NCBI GenBank assembly: GCA_027924585.1
Contig: BSBM01000370.1
Coordinates: forward strand, 30,401,501-30,465,500
Direction of reading: 5' to 3'
DNA: 64,000 bases
DNA from: Larix kaempferi
Taxonomy: Eukaryota > Streptophyta > Pinopsida > Pinales > Pinaceae
The notes beneath the pieces were generated by a model. It worked only from the letters and a program-made list of their open reading frames with translations. It did no database searches and was not told the DNA's origin. Below, one piece after another: positions 18,207-28,163 of this stretch. The position numbers and the translations under genes are program-made. The stretch's first letter is position 1. Each line of letters starts with the position of its first letter.

Positions 18207-20993
18207 GTGTTGCAGAGATTCCAAAGGGGTGGAATCGAGTGCGCTATGACTTCGGTTGTGGCGAAGAAAGGAAAGAAAATTGCTGCTGATTCTCCGTCTA
18301 CACGCCAGTCACCAAGAACCTTAGCTAACATGGAGCGTAGCGAGACCCTGAATAGCACAGAGTCAGAAGAACCGAAGCAGGAACTTCCGGAAGAAGTTAC
18401 AGTCACTACCATATACTTCCCACCAAGAATAGAAAATGCACCAGCCATTGTTCTTCCAAGAGACTTTAAATATGAACTCATACTCCCACCGCTAGATAAC
18501 CGAGTGAAGGAAGAAGGTAACTTGTGGGGGAATATGCATGCTGTTAAGTTTGCTGATTATAATCTGAGAGATTATACGCTGTACCCACAATTCCGCCGCG
18601 ATCGTTATATGACGATTCAGAGGAACCCAAGGACACAGCGCGATGAGTTCGTCCCCATGGACCATGTAAGCCATTTAGCACCGTCGGGACTGCTCGACCT
18701 CCTGGAGATTCCACACTTTGGACGGGGCCCGGAGGTCAATGCTGTGGTGCGGACGCTACTGTCATGTGTGCATGGTGGTTACTTATGGTTGGGTACCCGA
18801 ATAGATGTTAATGTTGACCTCATTCACCGCATTACCGGTCTGTCGAAGACTGGTTTCGACCCACAGATAAATATTGATGGCGCCACAAAGGATACCAGGC
18901 TCTCAACCAAGCAGGTTGCGGAGTATAAGCTGCAAAGAGGAGGTCGCGCCTACGATGTCAATTCAATACAGGATGACGCCTTGCGGTTTACTGTTAGTCT
19001 GTTGGCCGGAAAACTCCTCCTCAAGGTGAGGCCGAAGGAGGTCACAGGCTCAGTTATCCGCTTAGCGATCGAAGTCATAAACGGTAAACCTTACAACTGG
19101 ATTTTATTTTTGCTGAATAGTTTCTTTCAAGACTGTGCGCAGGCGCAGCAGGATCCACTTCACAGCTTCCACTTCTCGTGGCTGCTGATCCTTATGGATT
19201 TCATTGGATGGAAAGAGCCGCCCAATTCGCAGTTTCCACAACTGGCACCAGGGGCGTGCAGAGGGTCGAGGTACTCAAATCTTTGGGCGAGTAGTCACCC
19301 AGAGAAGCACAAGAATAATGCAATGGTATTCCATGAATATTATACGCTATTGCTTGAATCCGTCGCAACGATTCCGCGTGTCGACTCGCCGGTCGTTGAT
19401 CTTTATCAGTCCAAGCTGGAATTTAAAGTCGACAGGGATAAAACCTACATCAGACCCAAAGGATTCAGGAAACATAACGAATGGGCCCCCGGCCCATATC
19501 GCATGGAAATCCAGCAGGTTGAAGATACCATTAAGAATTGTTTTGATGAGGACATGAAACAAGCGTATGATGATCTATCCTCTGGCCTAGTTCCAGTTGA
19601 TCCCCCAGCTGAGGATCCAGAAGATGTTCAGGAGGTAGATCCTAAAGACAAAGAGAAAGAACCAATAGGTTCTAAGAGAAAGGCTACTGAAGGCCCTTCT
19701 CCACTGCAAGCAAAGAAGAAGAGAACAAAGGCGGTTACTTCCGACGAACCGCAGGCACCAATCATGACAGAGGATGAGTATGATCTCATCGCCAGCCGAA
19801 TACAGGAGAAGATGCGGGATAAATTCGCTGCGATTCAGTCATCGCAGGATCTTATGCGCATCAGCCTTGACAAGAAATTGCGAGAGCTGAAGGCAATAAC
19901 TGAGAAGACTGCTTCCATGCAGATTCAGCCAGCTCCAACTGCAGTCGCAGAAAGTTCGCAGCCCCCTCCACAGAGCAGAGAAGAAAGTACTGCAAGGGAC
20001 CGCACGAACATTGTTCGTATACCGCCGGGAAGCATTAAGTTCCCTGTACCTATGGAAGTGCAGATGGTTCATCCTCTTGAGGTGAACCTACCAGAAGTAC
20101 CTGTGGATCAGTTGTACGAAATTTTCCAGCAGATAGGCACGGAGCTGAGGCACAGAGAACAAGTCACGTATGAGCAAAATGTTTTGCTGTCTAACGACAA
20201 TGTGCAGCTCATTGCACAGCATGAGGCAGAGAGTGCCCAGTTGACGCAATATGTTCAGCGAGAGCAGGATGTCTCTCTTGTTTTAAAGAATATCGCAGCA
20301 GAACTTCCGCAGTGCGATATCAGGCCTGAGTTAGAAATAACTCAAAAGATCAGAAAAATAGCGGAAAGAGCAAAGGCTCTAGATGAAGAGAAGAAAAAGA
20401 TGGAGGAAGAATACGAAGCAAGGATTGCCGCACTTGAAGCAAATAAGCAACCTACTCCAGAGGAAATCCAAGAAGCACGAGTGCAAGCTTTCAGAATTGT
20501 ACAGACACAGATGCACTGTCGGGTGGAAGCAGCAGAGGCTATCCTGGAAGATGCATCGAAAACATGGCTGGAGCTAGAGGAGCTCCCACAGAAAGCCGAG
20601 CTCGATCAGCACATTAAGCACTGTGAAGATGCGATAGCAAGAGCTGAAGAAGAGTACAAGGGCTTGAGTGCTCTTGCGAAGATAAGAAAGAAAGGAGAAA
20701 TCACACAAATTCAGCAGCAGGTGCAGAAATACAGAGCACAGCAGATCAACCTGGCTAACGAAGTTAGCCCGCATGAAAGCAAAGTCGCACATCTGGTTGA
20801 TGAACTGGAGCAAAAGGTGAAAAGCTTCACCTCAAGTAAAGGAGTCATTGAGGGCACAGAGGACTCCTTGGTAACTGCTGAGCTGCTCAGCGCAGCGCAG
20901 GAAGAAGTAACACACATGGATGAAAGTATTAAAGCGCTTAAGGCACAATTCGCACAATCTCACGAGCAGCAAAGGATAAGCTTAGGCAGATGA
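18207..20993 (+). CDS. Accessory ORF of a Ty3/gypsy element: PMD-like domain plus coiled coil (928 aa)
   Basis: This is the longest uninterrupted frame in the window. The ATG at 18207 is the first; 18246 is an alternative. Residues ~85-360 form a helical domain resembling the plant mobile domain (PMD), with HRITGLSKTG near residue 207 and FSWLLILMDFIGW later. A basic nuclear-localisation-like stretch with SKRKATEG and AKKKRTK lies near residues 489-510. From ~640 to ~900 the protein is rich in Glu, Lys, Gln and Ala with heptad-like spacing, suggesting a long coiled coil. It lies between integrase and the 3' LTR in the sense direction, a known place for extra ORFs in Tat-type elements. The biochemical role is unknown; nuclear import or chromatin contact is a guess. 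A captured host gene is an alternative origin. Confidence 0.8.
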   Translation: MLQRFQRGGIECAMTSVVAKKGKKIAADSPSTRQSPRTLANMERSETLNSTESEEPKQELPEEVTVTTIYFPPRIENAPAIVLPRDFKYELILPPLDNRVKEEGNLWGNMHAVKFADYNLRDYTLYPQFRRDRYMTIQRNPRTQRDEFVPMDHVSHLAPSGLLDLLEIPHFGRGPEVNAVVRTLLSCVHGGYLWLGTRIDVNVDLIHRITGLSKTGFDPQINIDGATKDTRLSTKQVAEYKLQRGGRAYDVNSIQDDALRFTVSLLAGKLLLKVRPKEVTGSVIRLAIEVINGKPYNWILFLLNSFFQDCAQAQQDPLHSFHFSWLLILMDFIGWKEPPNSQFPQLAPGACRGSRYSNLWASSHPEKHKNNAMVFHEYYTLLLESVATIPRVDSPVVDLYQSKLEFKVDRDKTYIRPKGFRKHNEWAPGPYRMEIQQVEDTIKNCFDEDMKQAYDDLSSGLVPVDPPAEDPEDVQEVDPKDKEKEPIGSKRKATEGPSPLQAKKKRTKAVTSDEPQAPIMTEDEYDLIASRIQEKMRDKFAAIQSSQDLMRISLDKKLRELKAITEKTASMQIQPAPTAVAESSQPPPQSREESTARDRTNIVRIPPGSIKFPVPMEVQMVHPLEVNLPEVPVDQLYEIFQQIGTELRHREQVTYEQNVLLSNDNVQLIAQHEAESAQLTQYVQREQDVSLVLKNIAAELPQCDIRPELEITQKIRKIAERAKALDEEKKKMEEEYEARIAALEANKQPTPEEIQEARVQAFRIVQTQMHCRVEAAEAILEDASKTWLELEELPQKAELDQHIKHCEDAIARAEEEYKGLSALAKIRKKGEITQIQQQVQKYRAQQINLANEVSPHESKVAHLVDELEQKVKSFTSSKGVIEGTEDSLVTAELLSAAQEEVTHMDESIKALKAQFAQSHEQQRISLGR

Positions 20994-21033
20994 ATCAGGC
21001 TGTTGTTGCGAGTGGCTCGGGGACGAGCCACAA

Positions 21034-21050
21034 GTAAGTGTTAGGGGAGT
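21034..21050 (+). other. Polypurine-like tract of the nested element
   Basis: AAGTGTTAGGGGAG immediately precedes the 3' LTR at 21051. It is purine-rich and in the right place to prime plus-strand DNA synthesis. Confidence 0.55.
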
Positions 21051-22690
21051 TGTTGGAGAGAACTTCCGCAGCATTTAGGAAGCTGCTAATTTTGGGAAGG
21101 ATAACTAATTTTGGAGAGAAAGTACCAATTTTGGCGGGAAGACAAAGATATCGCCGTAGCGCAAATTCCGGCGGGAATCACGGCGATAGGTACAGAAAAG
21201 TCAAGCATGTGGTACAAAGAAGAGGCCGAAGGGAGAGCTCAACCACCGCAATAAAGGCGCCGAAGATGAAGAGAGGGTTCAGCTACCCTCATTAAAGAGA
21301 AGGACTACTGTCAGCGTTGCTTGAACCAAGAAGAAGCGACGGGCCGATGCATTAAAGACTAAGGACTGCAGGAAGCGGCGACGAGACAGAAGGCGGCCAT
21401 GGAAGTACAGCCAGTTGACTGTAAGGGGTTAGGGTTGAGTCACTGTTGGGATAAGGCCCACAGTTTTGTAACTACGATGAGACCTTCGGGCCATCTATAT
21501 ATAGGAGTCTTTTTATATGATAAGGGTTGTTGGCCACATAGTGATAGAGACATCAGGTAGAGGCTAGCCAAGTCTTTTGTTGTTGCAGAGTCTGGACATC
21601 CCTGAGAGAACATAGGGCCGACCTGTTGGGAGATAGTGCAATCCGCAGGGATTGTGAGAGAAAGAGAGTGCATTGTAAAAGACAGGAAGAGAAAAGAGGT
21701 CTATAGAGAAGGGCTCCCACTGAGGTGGAGTTTCCCAGAAGACCCTTGTTGTAAAGAGTGGAACGGAACTGTGTTTATTCTTCAGAGTTGTACACATGAA
21801 CCGCAGTTCCCCTGGGCGTAGTTCTCGCCCTGGGAGTAACAGCGTGCTTATCTAAGTAGCACTATTGTATTGGTGTAACTGCTGCTCTCATTCACTTGTC
21901 TGTGTTATATATGAATGCTTCATTCTGTTATAAGTAATGTACATGGTCGTCAGTTTAACTTCTGAATGATGTATAATAATTGTGATAATCATAGCTACCC
22001 GCATAGCAACTAGATAATTGTTAAACAGAGGATAATGTGCGAGTATGAACTGAATGTAAGTCATGAATGGTCTACTTAGACACTGCTCAAAGTAATATTC
22101 TACCTAGTTACGTTGTTGCGAGATATCAAGGGTCAAGTTCATTAGCGAGGGTTATGCTTGGAGACTGAATGTTGTTGCTAACTGCAGTACCAGGATAAGG
22201 ATAGCTGAGACCACCTATTAATCCAGGAAGCGGTCAAAGTTCGCTACCGCAGGAACTAGAAGGGGAAGATATCGCACCCATGATATCTTAGGTATCGCTA
22301 GACGGTCTCACATAGGGGGAAGACTTATCGCATTCCCTGTGTAACGCGATAAGACAGAGGCGTAGCCGGAGTAATAGAATGAGATAGACAGCTCCTGTGA
22401 AAGGGGGTTAAGGTGGGTTTAAGCACCCTGGATGCCTCGGAACTTGGCTGAAGACACTTGAGTCTTCTGCCTCCCATTAGAATCACTTCGGGTGAGACTT
22501 CAGGTTGCATCTGCGACCTGTTGCCGAAAGGGCCAGTGAGCTAAGGGTTCTGTTGGTCTAAAAGATTACCGCAAGCCCGGGTCTGCTAGAAAGGAGAAAG
22601 AGAGATCAACATCTACCGCATTGCGATAGCATATCACTAGTCTAGCAACTCTCCGCAGTAATCTAAGCCATGCTGGGGGCACCCCAACAA
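21051..22690 (+). repeat. 3' LTR of the nested element (1640 bp)
   Basis: It begins TGTTGGAGAG and ends CCCCAACA, followed by the interrupted minus-strand ORF. A TATA-like TATATATA is at 21496. It has no convincing ORF. Confidence 0.85.
21496..21503 (+). promoter_or_regulatory. TATA box in the nested element's LTR
   Basis: TATATATA in CTATATATAGGAG, about 445 bp into the LTR, is a plausible core promoter. The matching part of the 5' LTR is deleted, so this element probably cannot start its own genomic RNA. Confidence 0.5.
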
Positions 22691-23945
22691 CATCTTCCTA
22701 CATGTCAACTGGTATTTGGTCCATGCGGCATGCAGGAATCTCATGAGTCAACCGACTCATTTTCCTCTCCAGGGTTCCCATAATAGCTTCGGCTACGGTG
22801 ATATCAGCTGGCCTCACATAGATGGTAGGATGGCCCTCGGGACGAACAGGTCCAACATCTGCATTTGACACTTGATTAGAACTCCAAAACTCATTCATAA
22901 AAATCAAATACTTGAAAAGTTTGAAAAAATTAAATAAATTCTCAAAAGTAAACATACCAATATCTCCCCAGGCTCCACCTGGCGGAAGCACCAGCTCTGG
23001 ATCATGACGGAAATCCAATCCAGCATAGGGAAACTGCTCAAAAGCGGGAACCTGCCTCTCCCACCACCCCCAGAAGTCATTAGTGTGGTAACAATAGTGA
23101 CTCTCCCCACCACCCTGGCGGAGAAAAATGTCACCCCAACGGCCTAGTCTGGGCTCACGGGGGTTAACCTGTGGTAGTGGCATTCCCAAACTAATAGCAG
23201 GCATCCTCTCGAAAAAGAAAGTACACAAGATACTCCCGTACCCAAAATTCTTCATTGTGCCGGATTTGCAACTTGTCAATTGATACTTCATGTTTGCCAA
23301 CAAGCTAGTACTCCAATCATAAACATGCCCATGCAAGCACTGTACACCGATATGCATCGAATGCCTAGAAGCTAAGTGTTCTGATGCACTACCGGATACC
23401 CGATTGATCATGCTCACTATCACTTTCAGCGGGAGACCATCAATAGTTGAAATCAGGATTTGGCTTCACGATTTTTCTGCTCCGGCAACACAGTATGTAT
23501 TTACATATTCTTGCACTGATCATGCACCCAAACGAGATGTCCCTTTTAGATTGATTACATCTCCTCTCCTTGAGAGACCGGTAATAAAGTATATATCCTC
23601 AACGGTAAGCTCTAGAGTTTTCCCCCGGATGATGAAGGTATTAGTATCGACATCCCAATACTGAATCAATCTTCGAAACAGCTTGTTTAGTGCACGCATG
23701 TTTACGGTTCGATAAAATTTCAACAAACTGCATCTACGGAGTGCATGGAAGGTAGCCGGGTCTTGCATGGCTATTCTATCCATGTCTTCATGCTCCCTTT
23801 CCCTCCATTGTAAGACCATCGAGCACAAAAACCCCAAAAATTTTGAGTCTCGGCGCTTTAAAATGGCTTTGCAAATATGTACGCTACTGCGTATACTACA
23901 CAGTAGCGTGTAGGCGCTACTCTGTTTGAGCAAAGTAGCGCCCAT
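22691..23945 (-). pseudogene. Minus-strand PMD-like accessory ORF of the 21-kb Tat element
   Basis: The minus frame is the same from 23945 down to the nested insertion at 22691, then resumes at 16552. It is about 425 codons with three interruptions: TGA at 23520-23522, TGA near 23470 and TAG at 22698-22700, all explicable as CGA or CAG changed by C-to-T. The centre has LELTVEDIYFITGLSRRG, the typical lead of a plant mobile domain, with upstream FRRLIQYWDVDTNTF and downstream YGSILCTFFFERMP. It lies between pol and the 3' LTR but antisense, so it needs its own promoter to the right. It is short of the 928-aa ORF's coiled-coil part. The function is unknown. Confidence 0.72.
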
Positions 23946-23990
23946 TGCCTTTGTACGCTACTGTTGTGTATACACAGTAGCGCCCGCGCA
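23881..23990. repeat. Hairpin array (GCGCTACT / AGTAGCGC) at the 5' end of the minus-strand ORF
   Basis: Three consecutive hairpins have arms ACGCTACTG/CAGTAGCGT, GGCGCTACT/AGTAGCGCC and ACGCTACTGT/ACAGTAGCGCCC, with loops of about 8-13 bp. They overlap the beginning of the minus-strand ORF and its probable leader. Confidence 0.88.
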
Positions 23991-24529
23991 TAAAACCTTA
24001 TGAGCATCGCGTTTCGGGCCATTTTTTGCTCAAAATTTTAAAAATAAACCACTGAAATGCAAGTTTGGTTGATTTCTACTTACTTGGTGGAAGAAGTTTG
24101 GTGATTGGATGCTCCGTTCGATCACGGTGGAGATTTGAAATTCGTGAAATGGTGCCCAATGTTTGCCCTACAACACAAAATGAAAATTGATTTTTTAACA
24201 ATGAAATTATATATAAAATTGGATTTTATTTTTTTACCCATAATTTTTAATTTTCCATAGTTTCAAACACTTTCAAAAACCCTAATTAATCAATTGAAAC
24301 ACAAAATAAGGTTTAACACTGATCCAAGTTCAATTTTCACTCAATTGTTGTTGGATTCATCTCCTAAGCTCAAATTTCTTAATGATAGACCTTGTTAGTT
24401 AGCTAAACATTCCAAATTCATATATCATTTAATATTTTTGCGACATCGACTAATATTTTGTTGAAAACCTAGTTTTTGGCAGGACATGAAGTTACGATCC
24501 CAGAAGTTGACCTTTAAGTCATTTTAAGC
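23991..24529. other. Non-coding, upstream of the minus-strand ORF
   Basis: AT-rich, with no ORF or repeat that I can support. If the minus-strand ORF is expressed, its promoter would be expected here. Confidence 0.5.
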
Positions 24530-25230
24530 TCTTGTTTGGACTATTTAAACCTAAACAAGATTGTCGAGCAAACTTGTCCTCTTCGAGCTCGTTAAAGTAT
24601 CTGAAGGCTCATCCACTCAGGTATAGAATTACCCTTTTCTGGGCCTCAGTGGATTAACTACGGAAAAGGTATACTCTAGGTATACTCCTGTATGCGCTAG
24701 AAGAGTTCTCCTTTCATTGTTTTATACTTTTTCGGGGGAGGAGACTAACTATACGAAAAAGGACCTTCTAGAGTCTCTCTTTAGGGTTTTCAGACTCTCT
24801 AAATATGAAAATACCAGCCGAGCACAGACCAATCCGGGCTCGATATAAAATCCACGGATAGGTGAAAAGAGGATTGTTTAAGTTTTTCAGACTCTATAAA
24901 CAGGAAAACACCGGCGAGCATTAATCTGCTTGGGCTCGATACTAAAATCCACGAGTAGATATATGGAGTTATTGTTTAAGTTTTTCAGACTCCTTAAAAT
25001 TGAAAACACCGGCGAGCAAGAACAGATCTCGGCTCGATATTAAAATCCAGAGATCAGTACATATAGAGTAATCTTCTATCTCTTCTTCGAACTCTCTAAA
25101 TTATGAAGAAGGTACTGAGTCTTCCTCCCATGGGCTCGTTAAACTATTTACATGGTTGGACCTGTTGAGTTTTCATTCTTTCTTGGACTCATTAAATCCA
25201 CAAGAAGGGTATTCTTTTATCTAAAAAGAA
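24530..25230. repeat. Degenerate ~98-bp tandem repeat
   Basis: Units carry TTTTCAGACTC, then GAAAACACCGGCGAGC and GGCTCGATA, then AAAATCCA. Clear starts lie near 24791, 24888 and 24986 (periods 97 and 98), with weaker copies near 25088, 24540 and 25190. It is non-coding and sits in the 3' part of the Tat element. Confidence 0.75.
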
Positions 25231-26370
25231 TAAGGAACGGGAAAACATATCATATCTTCATTGTCAAAGGCAGTTTCAGTCAAGTCCTATCCTTGAACAC
25301 AGCACCTACTTGAGTCTATCTTGTCGGTTGGGTTTAGTTTTTGGCCTCAGGGTGAACCTTTCCTCCGAGTTATTTACTCCCCCGGTTGGTTATTCTTCCA
25401 ACCATATGGAGGATCTGTTAATGTCTCTTACATTTCAGACTTATTTACCCCATTATGTCAGAAACTGCCTGAGTCACTTTTGTGTTGTGCTCAATGTTCA
25501 AGGATATACCCTGTGTCGGCCATTCTGCAGTTTACCTTGACCTCATGTGTCGGCCTTCCTAGTGTCAGTATTGTCGCATATTATTCCATATCAGCTCTTA
25601 CCAGTTGAGTGTTCCTCGAGTTGGATGATGGAGGATGCCTCAAGGCCTCCCTTCCAACGGACTTCTTCCCATCGACACCAAATCATTATTCTGGGATTGA
25701 AGTTTAGAGTTTCGGTTAGTACCTTAGAGATTGCAGTCACCAGTGGCAATTTCCTCGCTGTTGAATGATGAGAATACATCAATGTCTCTTCTTCGACAGG
25801 GTTCCCAAGTGTTCGACTCAAATTCCATCTATTCACATTTGGCGAATCGTACTTGGTACATTGGACCCCATCATCATTATCGGTGGAAGTCCTCACGTTT
25901 TTTAACGGTATACATCAATGACCGGTAATCAAACGATGCCCTCCATGTTCGACTGTCAGCTCATCTATTCACATGGTTCGGGTTTGTACCTAAGGTTATT
26001 GTGGGATGAAGACCTTGGGATTTTGATGACATAACCTCATTTTGTTATCACCCAAGTTGCGCAAGACTGAGCCTCACTTATATACGGCTCTCCATGAGAC
26101 ATAGATCCAGTGTGTTGTTATGGCTATGATCTCTCAGTTTGACATGGATCCACGCTTGTATTTCAAGTGGCCACGCTTTTATATACATCTCCTTGTTATG
26201 TATCAGAGATCATGTTGTATCACATTACACATCTATAAGATGTCAACAATGTAATTGCTCGCTGACCTTGATCTTTGTTGCAGGTTTCTTGCGACTTGTT
26301 CTGCGGTTCTGTGCTCCTCCTCTGGCTTTGGATTGTAATGTATTTCGGCCATCGTTTCCCTCTGACCTCA
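25231..26370 (+). other. 3' non-coding tail of the Tat element
   Basis: About 1.1 kb before the polypurine tract. Several short open frames occur on both strands but none shows a motif. No function seen. Confidence 0.55.
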
Positions 26371-26373
26371 CAC

Positions 26374-26386
26374 ATTAGGGGGCATC
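26374..26386 (+). other. Polypurine-like tract of the Tat element
   Basis: ATTAGGGGGCATC directly precedes the 3' LTR. The purine core is short but is in the right position for plus-strand priming. Confidence 0.5.
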
Positions 26387-27426
26387 TGTTATAGGTCAAA
26401 ATTGCACCTCTCCGTCCGTGATCACCCTGAGCTGCTGATCACACAAAAGGACAATTTGGATGGAGGAGCATGTTGACCTTGGACCATATGACAACTCATC
26501 CTATTTCCTGAAAATACTGGAAAACATACAAAATATCATTTTAAGGTATGAGCGCTACTCCACTTAAATAGACTAGCGCCCATACGCGACTCCAGTGTAT
26601 AATAGTAGCGCCCATATCAATATATACGCTACTCCTTCTTATCAAAGTAGCGCTCGACATTTAAAACTGAATGAGCGCTAGTTGTTAAACAATAGGGTAG
26701 CGCCCTATATGCTACTCCACTGAGTAATAGTCGCGTATATCTTAAAATATGATTAAAAATATATATTAATTCATCGAGGAGGATTAGTTGATGGCAGTTC
26801 CTTAACTCCCCCAACTTCCTCCATAACTACATCTCGACCTGAACTGCTTCTTTGAACCTATAAATACCAAGAAGGTTAAAGGAGAAGGGTTAGAAATTGG
26901 AGTTAGTGAGATTGATTAATGGAAAAACTTTGAAGAAGCTTGCATTGGAGAAGTTGTTGCAGAAGATATACAAGCCAGAAGAAAGCCAGAGCCCAGAATC
27001 TAGTTGCAGGAGCCTGCTTCATTATCAGGTATATTTGTACTGCATTCCAATTTTGACAAATAAAGGTTGAAGTGTTTCCTTGTTCCAATCTGAAGGTGTT
27101 ATGAAATGGCATTTTAAGTTGGATTTATTTTGGTCAATGCTGAATATTAAACATAGTTTTTGTTTATTTCATGATTTATATATTGCCCAAAATGTTTGAG
27201 GAAGGTATTGTTGTTGCAGGTTTGTTGAAGGAAAAGTAGATTTGGAAGCTGGACACGGGATCGAGTCAAGGCTAGGATCAGACTCCGGTTAAAAGGTGTG
27301 TTCCCTAAATCTACAATCTATTTCTTTTGTAAAACGCCTCTTTAATAGAATTAATGCACTTACCTGTCACCCCAACCAAGTTGATAGTTTAGTTTCCTGA
27401 CTATAGGTTAGAAATATCCGCCAACA
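26387..27426 (+). repeat. 3' LTR of the 21-kb Tat element (1040 bp)
   Basis: It matches 6371-7409 with roughly 20 differences by hand. The hairpin array (26550-26735) and TATA box (26858-26866) are kept. It is followed by AGGTG at 27427-27431. Confidence 0.95.
26550..26735. repeat. Tandem short-hairpin array, 3' LTR
   Basis: This is the counterpart of 6534-6717, with a few substitutions (for example ACGCTACTCC to ATGCTACTCC). Confidence 0.85.
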
Positions 27427-27431
27427 AGGTG
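27427..27431. other. Target-site duplication AGGTG (right)
   Basis: It is the same 5 bp as 6366-6370, and after it the LARD-A sequence resumes. Confidence 0.95.
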
Positions 27432-28163
27432 CCACACGAGGAGTATAAAAATCCTATCTCCTCTTTTGAGGATGACATGAATAGATCACTTTATTTTTTT
27501 CATTTGGAACAACATCCTTTGTTACTTTATGATGGTACACATCTACATGGATGCACCTATGATGTTCACTTGAGTCACTTGAAGACTCGTGTTTTTCCTT
27601 GCTCCTTGCTTAGTTCAATTGATGTTGGGGGGAATTCATCCAATACTTGGGTGAAGAGATATATGATTGAAGAAAATTCTTATTGGCAGCAACATCCTTT
27701 GTTATTTCTTGATGATGCACATATACATGGATGCACTTGTGATGTTCACTTGAGTCACTTGAAGACTCATGATTATCCTTGCTCGTTGATTAGTTCAATT
27801 AATGTTGGAGGAAATTCATCCAATACTTCGGTGAAGAGATATATGATTGGACAAAATTATTATTGGAAGCAAAATCCTTTGTTATTTCTTGATGATACAC
27901 ATATTCATGGATGCACAAATGGTACTTCTGTCAGCACCTTGAAGGCTCATTGTTTTCTTTGCTCCCTACTTGGTTCATATTTTAGTGGAGATTCGTCTTT
28001 CACTTCTTGGATTAAAGAAAACATGGATGATTATTTTGATGCATCTTACATCCTTTTGGAGCAGCATTATAGGACATGGGATCCTCACCTATGTCATTGG
28101 AGAATATTTTATTGGTCACTTGATGCTTATATGCACTTGGAAAATGGTGGTCTACTTACTTAG
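27432..28163 (+). pseudogene. LARD-A repeat-protein ORF, unit 2, 3' part with three 60-residue repeats
   Basis: This continues the ORF that begins at 4786. It is open to the TAG at 28161. Three modules start near 27511, 27691 and 27871, exactly 180 bp apart. Each begins around HPLLFLDDTHIHGCT, continues with DVHLSHLKTH, LLSSIDVGGNSSNT and WVKRYMI, and ends in YW plus Gln or Lys. The third keeps the start, then diverges into a Trp/His/Cys-containing tail (HYRTWDPHLCHW). The Cys and His residues recur at fixed positions in each module, so metal binding or disulfides are possible but unproven. I do not recognise the protein family. Confidence 0.7.

Larger units (their letters stand above)
16553..22690 (+). 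mobile_element. Nested Ty3/gypsy element, internally deleted, with intact accessory ORF
   Basis: It starts with the first 128 bp of its 5' LTR (TGTTGGAGAG...) joined at ~16680 to mid-integrase, so the rest of the LTR, PBS, gag, protease and RT are gone. Then come the integrase C-terminal half, a 0.7-kb spacer, a 928-codon ORF, a polypurine-like tract and a full 3' LTR (21051-22690). The 128 bp shared by the two LTRs look identical, which suggests youth. The target duplication is imperfect: TCTAC lies before the element and ACATCT after it, which could be TCTAC with a 3-bp loss. Confidence 0.85.
6371..27426 (+). mobile_element. 21-kb Tat-type (Ogre-like) Ty3/gypsy retrotransposon, itself containing a second element
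   Basis: It is bounded by ~1.04-kb LTRs and the AGGTG target duplication. Without the nested element (16553-22690) it is about 14.9 kb. The order is LTR, PBS, ~2-kb leader, gag, protease, RT and degenerate RNase H, integrase, archaeal-type RNase H, minus-strand PMD-like ORF, long non-coding tail, polypurine-like tract, LTR. RT precedes integrase, so it is Ty3/gypsy. The long leader, extra ORF, second RNase H and PBS type point to the Tat group. By hand I count about 20 differences between LTRs, roughly 2%, so it inserted fairly recently, yet every coding part has at least one disabling change. Confidence 0.93.

Noticed and set aside
18035-18481. Minus-strand 148-codon frame overlapping the start of the 928-aa ORF
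   Set aside because: No motif; the plus-strand ORF explains the openness.
18207-20993. The 928-aa ORF as an ordinary host gene
   Set aside because: It lies between integrase and the 3' LTR of an element with matching LTR ends, without introns; an element ORF is simpler.
25310-25608. Overlapping plus-strand frames in the Tat element 3' tail
   Set aside because: Two frames overlap with no motif; probably chance.
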